Of a DNA stretch of 64,000 nucleotides, positions 57,359 to 64,000 are shown piece after piece. A program made the translations under genes and the position numbers. The notes below the pieces were generated by a model. It did not search any database. It saw only the letters and a list, made by a program, of their open reading frames with translations, and was not told the DNA's origin. The stretch comes from Hedera helix (taxonomy: Eukaryota; Streptophyta; Magnoliopsida; Apiales; Araliaceae), in NCBI GenBank assembly GCA_947179155.2, contig OX359264.1, positions 61,219,202 through 61,283,201 on the forward strand, in the 5' to 3' direction. The first letter of the stretch is position 1. Every line of letters begins with the position of its first letter.

Positions 57359-60357
57359 GACCCCGAATTTTATGAAATACAAAATTTAATTTTTCTTCAT
57401 ATAGATATTTTTTTTTTTAAACAGTAAGTGGTTAAATCGATAAAGTTAAAAGTTAAGGATGTTATGTGCAAATTTTATTTTGTCGGACAATATTCGCTTT
57501 GTCGGGGAATATTCGTTTGGTCGGGGAATATTCGTTTGGTCCGACGGCGCCGAAATAACAAATTATTGGTGGACCCCACAACGGAATATTTGTCGGATAT
57601 AGAAAACGACAGAAATAACCTTTTTAAATAAAAATAGTCAACAGAACTATTAAAATACCGGTGATAAAAGAATAGTAGCATACGGTAGTTATTGGTATTT
57701 TCTGTAGCACTCGGTACTCTACAGTAACACGCGGTATTGCATAGTGTCTCATATTATTGGTCTGATAATTGACACCGTAACTGTTACGCATCATTTCATC
57801 GATAATTGTCACTGCATAATATTTTATATTATCAATTCAATAATTGTTGTTACACAGTATTTTGCATTATTGATTTAATAATTGTCATTACACTGTATTT
57901 TATATCATTGAGTCAATAATTGTTGTTGCACTGTTTTTAAAATTATTGAACCTAATAATTGTCACAGTAACATATGCACAGTAATTCACATTATTGAATC
58001 AATAATTGTCATTACACAGTAACGCATGCTTTATTTTACATTATTGTTATCTCTATTATGATGTTATTTAAACAGTTGTATTTCATTAATTTATTGACTT
58101 GATATCTAAGAACTAACTATACTGTATTTATAACAATTAGTCATAATAATTGAATTGATAAAGTTATTTGTTTATAATATAAAGTTAGGTGATTATTAGG
58201 TGATATGAAATGAATGGTGTAGATTAAAGTGTGAATTATTGTTGAATAATTGAATTGATTTGTTTATAATATAAAGTTAGGTGATTATTAGGTGATATGA
58301 AATGAATGGTGTAGATTAAAGTGTGAATTATTGTTGAATAATTAAATTGATTTGTTTATAATATAAAGTTAGGTGATTATTAGGTGATATGAAATGAATG
58401 GTGTAGATTAAAGATAATATAATATTTGAAATGGATGGTGTAGATTAAAAGATGATCTTTAAATGAATGGTTTAGATTAAATGAATGATAAGATTTTTGG
58501 CTATAAATAGAAGCCTTAACTTAAGGATTTTTCATAAACTTCCTTACTTGTTCTTTCTTTCTCTCTCTAAATACTTCTTGTGAAAGTTCTCTCTAAGTGT
58601 GCTTAAGTCATCTTGAGTATTTGTGAAGATCTATAAGTATACGTGTACTGTTCAAGTTAATCAACCTCATTTAAATCAATATCCAGTCACGTGTTACGGT
58701 AAGGGATACCATCTTTTTCATCTTCCATTATTCAAACATACTATGGTAAGGGATTATCATTATTTGATTCTCGATAATAATATTGTTTCTTCCTTACTCA
58801 TAAGACGTGCCTTTTATTTCCATGTATTAAATTGTGGGAATAACCTTACGGAGCGGATTGCCGCCTGTTGGTGAATAACCTTTCGTATTCATTCATTATT
58901 AATCTCTGAGAATAACCTTACGGAGCGGATTGCCGCCTGTTTGGTGAATAACTCTTTGTACTCAAATTCTATTAAATTGTGGGAATAACCTTACGGAGCG
59001 GATTGCCGCCTGTTTGGTGAATAACTGTTTGTACTCAAATTCTATTAAATTGTGGGAATAACCTTACGGAGCGGATTGCCGCCTGTTTGGTGGTACTCAA
59101 ATTCTATTAAATTGTGAGAATAACCTTACGGAGCGGATTGCCGCCTGTTGGTGAATAACCCTTTGTATTAATTTCCTTCACCTTTTGTTAATCAAACCTG
59201 CTACGGTAAGGGATATTATTTTCTTTCATACTCCTAAATCGAAATTTATTATGGAACTATTGCTTCTATAATTCCTGAAAATATTATATGTTCCATAATA
59301 GTTGAACTTCATTATTTCAACTGAACCTTCCTATTTACGTGAACCTTTCTATTGAATTGTAACCGTTATTCTGAACTGTGGATCTTGAATATCATTTTTA
59401 AATTTCACTCCACATCATGTTGACAATTTGGACATTATTTGAATCTGTACAAAGTAAACTTCCGATACTTATTGTTATCCTATTTCTTCTGTTCATCATT
59501 TATATCATTCTAATCATCCAAAAATCAAGCTGTTGTGAATATCTGTGGCCGGGGGCACAGATGTGATATATTTGTTGAACAGATGATAGGTTAAAGGCGA
59601 TATAATAGGTTAAAGGCGATACATCTGTTCGGTGTCTTTTATGGCACGTGGTGAATGTTCTCTTTGGCCCGTAGTGCAAAGATGAACTGTTGTTTGGTAT
59701 GATTATGACCAAAGGCTGAATCTGGTATAATCATGACCGTTGGTGCTATATTGAATATCTTTGGCCCGTAGTACAAAGATGAACTGTTGATGTGCATGAT
59801 TATGATCAGGAACTGTGAATTTGTATTATCTTGACTAATGATATTTCAGATGATAAAAGTTGATGATGTTTTTCCTAAAAAGAGAACCGAGTGGACATTA
59901 TAGTCTGCATTATTCTTCTAATAGATTACTCATTCCGCTGCTATTATTGATCTGAACATTGTTTAAGAATTTAACTGCAGTTTTTGATATAAACCTTGTA
60001 GTCTATTGTATTCTATCAAGAACTCAGCTGTTGAAGACTAATGATAATTTATTCGTCATTATCTTAGTCATGATATTCTTTACTGGGCTATTTGAGCTCA
60101 CCCTTTCTTTTGTTCCATTGTTTTTCAACAGGAGATGAAAACATAACAGGGTCTAGCCGGGGAATGGAGTGAGGGTCCGAGGAATAGTTATAATAGTCTT
60201 CACGTTTTGTAAAATAGTGTGGCAATAATAGTGAAGACTTAGTTGTGTATTATTATACACTGTATTGTTGTACGTTGTGCTTTGTTGTAATAATTTTGTT
60301 GTAGTCTTTTGACGACTCAAGTTTGAGCTGTGTGGGCCCAGATTTGGGGGCGTCACA
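57354..60357 (+). repeat. Right LTR of the Tekay-type element, 3004 bp
   Basis: Nearly identical to 50786-53790. Differences seen: T run 11 against 12; 57571 G for A; 57643 A for G; 57649 A for G; 59737 C for A; 60326 A for G. TATA box at 58502-58509. Followed by the target duplication aaaat. Confidence 0.95.
58829..59167 (+). repeat. Five-unit tandem array, right LTR copy
   Basis: Same five cttacggagcggattgccgc units as at 52262-52600, with the same linkers. It was carried along by LTR duplication during insertion. Confidence 0.9.
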
Positions 60358-60479
60358 AAAATTATCATGAGTTACGCAATTTTCGGCTCTAAAATTTAGT
60401 TTTCAGTAAAAACAAAAAAAATTCAATTATTTTTTCAACCATGACCAATGGATACAGTTATTCATGTTCTAATGTCAAT

Positions 60480-60895
60480 TGACGCAACAAAATATTTGAT
60501 TAATTTAACCTACTAACACAAAGGTGATTAAATCATTATGCACAAAAAAAAAAAAATCTCCAAAAGAAACAATAAAGTGTATTATATAAGTTGAATTGAA
60601 ATTAATTACATAAAAAATCTCAAGACAATTTATATTAATAGGCCTGGATACTTTCTAACTTCTACTATTTAAAAAATAATAAATTACTTTCATAATCTAC
60701 TTTAAAAATAATAATAAAACTATTAAATAACTTTCCTACGACTAGTTGAAAACTATTAAAATAAAAATAATATTAAATCCTAAAACTATTAATTTGTCCT
60801 AAATAAAAAATAAAAATACATCAAATAAATTATAACTGCATAAATTATAAAATACATGAAAATCATAATCTTCATTGTTATTTTTCACCGTATCA
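60480..60895 (-). repeat. 5' LTR of the outer element
   Basis: On the minus strand it begins TGATACGGTG at 60895 and ends GCGTCA at 60480. It aligns with 47062-47486 with many C-to-T and G-to-A type changes. The Tekay-type element is inserted about 120 bases beyond its end. Confidence 0.75.
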
Positions 60896-61381
60896 TTTGT
60901 AAAGAAAAACAAAATTCATTGAACTTTTATAGCATCTATCTCTCTTAGAATATATTTGAGATTGCTTAAAAAATGTGATTAAGTAGTCTAATTACTGCAT
61001 CTATTTATAATTAATTTTTTAAAAGTACATTGTGTTTGGTATAAAAAAAAGTACTTAAACTAGTAAAAAGTTAAAAGTGTTCGGTATAAATTTTTTTTAT
61101 TATCACTTATTCCAAGATTAAATTATTGAAATGAAAGATTTGGAGAAGTAAAAATAGGTAACGAATGAATTTACTAAAATAAATAGAGATAAATTAATAA
61201 TATACTTGATTAAATATGATTATTAGATTTTACAAATGATTAGAAGCTCTAATTTAAAACTTTTAATTATTTTCATAAAAGGAAATCATAACTAATTTTA
61301 AAATTAAATTATTAAATACTTTTTATTCTTTAAAGTTAATTATAAATAAATTTAACTTATTATAAGTTATCTCAAACACAC
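60896..61381. other. Intergenic, AT-rich
   Basis: No gene or identifiable repeat. It lies between the outer LTR element and the possible next LTR. Confidence 0.4.
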
Positions 61382-64000
61382 TGTAATATCTCAGATATTT
61401 ACAAGATTTGTAATTAAGATTTTAAATAATCAATTAAAGGTTATGGTTTAAAACCGAGAGTTTGAGGAGTGAGATGTGTAGAATTTGGGTGACCATTTTT
61501 TTTTTAACATAATTTATTTGCTAGAAATTAAATGTGAGAATATTGTAATGATGCATATAAAGAATTTATTAAGAAAATAAATTCATTTGAGAAGTGAAGA
61601 TGATTATAAGGATATATATACATAGTTATATATTCCTAGAGTTGTGTTGATTAGCCAAACAAGAAGATGAGTAAATTAGATACTCAATAAAACTAATAAA
61701 TTAATTAGTTTAAGTATGGATTAAGAAATAAAGTCATGTAATATAATTAATTGAGTTAATTATATGAGTCATGAATTAAAGCTAAGATTAGCAAGTAGAG
61801 AAGTGGAATATTGCCTAGAATGACAATATTAAGAAGATAATTAATTAAGTAATTAACTTAATTATTTAGTTGTTATATAGAGTCCATTGATGGATTTAAT
61901 ACAAGCCCAATATGGGAATACTTGCATGAAGGTGGGTAATTAAATAATAAGCCCAAGTTATATATGATATGTGAGTTGTGTTGGGTAGCCCAAGTAATTA
62001 AATAAGAGAGCCCAATACAAAGTAATCCATGTAGCCCAAACACATTAAAGTCAAATGATGGTCAATGTGTTGGGAGAATATTTTTCAAGTATTGATTGAG
62101 TGTAGAGAATTAACTAATGTATGGTTAATTGAATAACCCTAGCTGGTAGACAAGAGAGAGAATTAACCAATCATTGGTTAATTGATAGAGGAAAGAAGGT
62201 AGTGTTGAGAATTAACTATGAGTGAGTTAATTATGTAACCCAATGTGGTAGGATAATTAAAAGTAAGTCTAATTGGATTATATTATAAGTCCAATTGATG
62301 TATTAAACTAAGTTAAATTAATTAACCTAGTAGTCCATATAATTTAATTTGAACATTGATTTATGTAATAATTAATCAAGCCCAATGCTTGTTTTAATTA
62401 AATGTAACATAGGGTATTTAATGTTAGTCTAATGTAACAATTAAATTGAGCCCAACCAAATTAAATAAATGAGCTCAATATAATTTAATTCTAAGGTCCA
62501 AAGTGGAGCCCAATGTACAAGTATAGGTGAATATGTATACATATATTGGTGTATATATATATGGATACTTATATAATGATATAGGACATAAAAATAAAGT
62601 CAAATTGGTGTAATAAATTGCAAATCCCGAATTTTGAGGGGGCCCCACATGGAAATGTTGAGTGTGGACTTCCTATGGCTTTAATTACACTCCAAAAGTT
62701 GCTTACAAGCAACCTTGATGGATGTCACACCAATGGTCATTCATGGTAGTCATTCCATGCAATAGTAATCTAGTTTAAGCTCCTAATTTCACCAACACTA
62801 GTTGATTAGGAGGATAATGAAGGATTAACATTGTGCTATAAATCGAAGTGTTCCATTTATTGGTGAGGTTGGTTAGTCATTTGTAGCATTTTCTAGAGAG
62901 AAAAAGGGAGAGCTTCTTGAGAGATATAGAGAGTTACTCTTATGAGATTGATGATCCACCAAGCAAATTTGCTAGAGAATGGACAAGAGAGAGTCACAAT
63001 CCAAGATCAAGTCAAGAGGAAGGAGAGCATCCATGTATAAAAGGTTAAAAAGTGTTCTAAACCTTATTTAGTTCATTTTTATAGTTTGGATATGATTTGA
63101 ACGGTTAAAATGTATTTTTAACCGATCAAAACACGTTTTGATGTTCTAGAAGTCTTTAGCTATGTAATATATGTATATTCATAGTTTGATGGGTTTAACA
63201 TGGGTTTTTATATGTGTTTGTGATGAAAAATTTCATCAAACTCATTGAATAAATTTTTACCGACGAAAACAAATTAATCTAATACGTAGCAGCCCCTTCA
63301 CGGAATTACTGTTCACAATCCGTAAGTCGGATTTATGATCCGTCAATTTTGGGTGATAGATCCATGAAATATGAAGATTCTCCAAGTTGAATGACTAAAA
63401 TCCGATTTAAAATGAGCAAGATATGGATTTTCTACCAAAACACCCCATTGTTTTAGGGCTGTGCACAACAGTCCGGTTTGGAGCCAATTTCCGTGACCAA
63501 AACAAATCCAAATTTGCTGTTTGATGACAGAAAAATGTAGTTCGGGAAGTTACGAATCCATCGATGCCAAATAGGCCTCGATCGGACTTGTAGATTTCAT
63601 TTTATTCACGTTTTAGCCGGAGACCCCAAGTCTGAAAAAGCATAAAAGCAATCTGCCTATTTTTTTAAAATAACCGGCCAGTTCGGTTTTTTTCGGTTTT
63701 TCATGATTTCTAAGTAGGGCCGGTTCGGGCATTTTTAGGCCGGTTCTTGGGTTGGTTCCAAAAGAGAAAATGCTTATAATTTTATAAAGAAAATTATCAA
63801 AATTTAAAATCCGAAATTTGTTGTAATTTGGTATTTATTAGAATTAATGGTGGATTAAAGCTTACTAAATTGCTAATAAGTATGGGAAAATTATTTTTAA
63901 TTTCAGAAAAATAATATTTGACCTATTGGCATGCTAGTTAAGTGTTATAAAATAAAATTGGAAATTATTGGAGTGATTCACTATATATTAGCTATTTATT
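61382..64000 (+). mobile_element. Probable Tekay-like LTR, cut off by the window end
   Basis: The stretch opens TGTAATATCTCAGATATTT, which resembles the start of the LTR at 50786 (TGTAAGACCCCGAATTTT). It holds repeated agcccaa words at 61900-62040 and a TATA-like ctataaatcg near 62838. Downstream are leader-like segments with aatccgtaagtcggattt and cggttttt words (63300-63740). No coding domain was seen before the window ends, so the assignment rests on the terminal sequence and layout. Two other retrotransposon LTRs lie nearby. Confidence 0.4.

Larger units (their letters stand above)
50786..60357 (+). mobile_element. Young Ty3/gypsy chromovirus (Tekay/Del type), reverse-transcriptase deleted
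   Basis: A 9572-bp element with LTRs at 50786-53790 and 57354-60357, TGTAAGACCCC...GGCGTCACA, bounded by perfect aaaat duplications. A primer site at 53792-53804 (ttggcatcagagc) is one mismatch from the initiator-Met tRNA type, and a polypurine tract is at 57341-57353. The coding region has an unrecognised ORF in the gag position, a protease-like part with a frameshift, no reverse-transcriptase core, and then an intact RNase H-integrase-chromodomain ORF. Only five substitutions and one T-run length change were seen between the LTRs, so the insertion is recent. It sits inside the outer element. Confidence 0.93.
47062..60895 (-). mobile_element. Old, degenerate LTR retrotransposon (outer element of the nest)
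   Basis: Two related sequences, 60895-60480 (5' LTR on the minus strand, about 416 bp) and 47486-47062 (3' LTR, about 425 bp), both begin TGAT and end GCGTCA when read on the minus strand. They differ at many positions, so the insertion is old. After the 5' LTR, tgacattagaac resembles a decayed initiator-Met tRNA primer site. Before the 3' LTR lies a purine tract (taagagggagtc). Subtracting the two nested insertions leaves about 2.3 kb, so it is a deleted or non-autonomous element; a weak gag relic is at 50249-50452. The flanking 5 bases no longer match. Confidence 0.75.

Overview
The window is nuclear DNA of a eudicot plant. The evidence is AT-rich sequence, GT-AG introns, five plant genes with intact multi-exon models, and a dense load of plant-type transposons. 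No organelle, bacterial or tRNA/rRNA sequence was recognised. The species cannot be named from the sequence alone.

Five protein-coding genes could be rebuilt exon by exon, with every intron phase consistent. (1) RPT2, the 26S proteasome regulatory subunit 4 ATPase (minus, 5097-854, 6 exons, 443 aa). (2) ABI3, the seed-maturation B3 transcription factor (plus, 12555-15227, 6 exons, 717 aa). (3) A TMKL1-type LRR receptor pseudokinase (plus, 20179-22652, 2 exons, 671 aa). (4) A secreted pectate lyase (minus, 29031-24190, 7 exons, 442 aa). (5) A UGT80A-type sterol 3-beta-glucosyltransferase (minus, 44879-34887, 14 exons, 613 aa). ABI3, TMKL1 and pectate lyase lie in the same order as neighbouring genes on Arabidopsis chromosome 3, so this is probably a conserved collinear block. 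The genes do not form one pathway. A sixth, weak candidate is an 84-aa ORF at 6741-6487 on the minus strand.

The spaces between genes, and several introns, hold small transposons. These include two related palindromic MITEs embedded in TA/GA microsatellites (5983-6224, 8065-8315), a hAT-like MITE with a perfect 8-bp target duplication (33458-33616), a SINE with a perfect 12-bp target duplication in a UGT80 intron (35418-35536), Stowaway-like MITEs (29897-30200, 31303-31577, 43450-43699) and two larger inverted-repeat elements rich in internal repeats (about 9075-10250 and 16889-17393). Two exon-like fragments do not belong to the host genes: 628-847 (with an in-frame stop) and about 36168-35701, inside intron 13 of the glucosyltransferase.

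From about 47 kb to 61 kb there is a nest of LTR retrotransposons. The oldest is a minus-oriented, degenerate element with 0.42-kb LTRs at 60895-60480 and 47486-47062. Inside it lie a 1.98-kb copia-type solo LTR (47821-49795) and a young 9.57-kb Ty3 chromovirus of Tekay/Del type (50786-60357). The Tekay element has 3.0-kb LTRs that are almost identical, a perfect 5-bp target duplication, an intact RNase H-integrase-chromodomain ORF, a deleted reverse-transcriptase core and an unrecognised ORF where gag should be. It therefore looks like a recently mobile element that was moved in trans. A further Tekay-like LTR seems to begin at 61382 and run past the end of the window.
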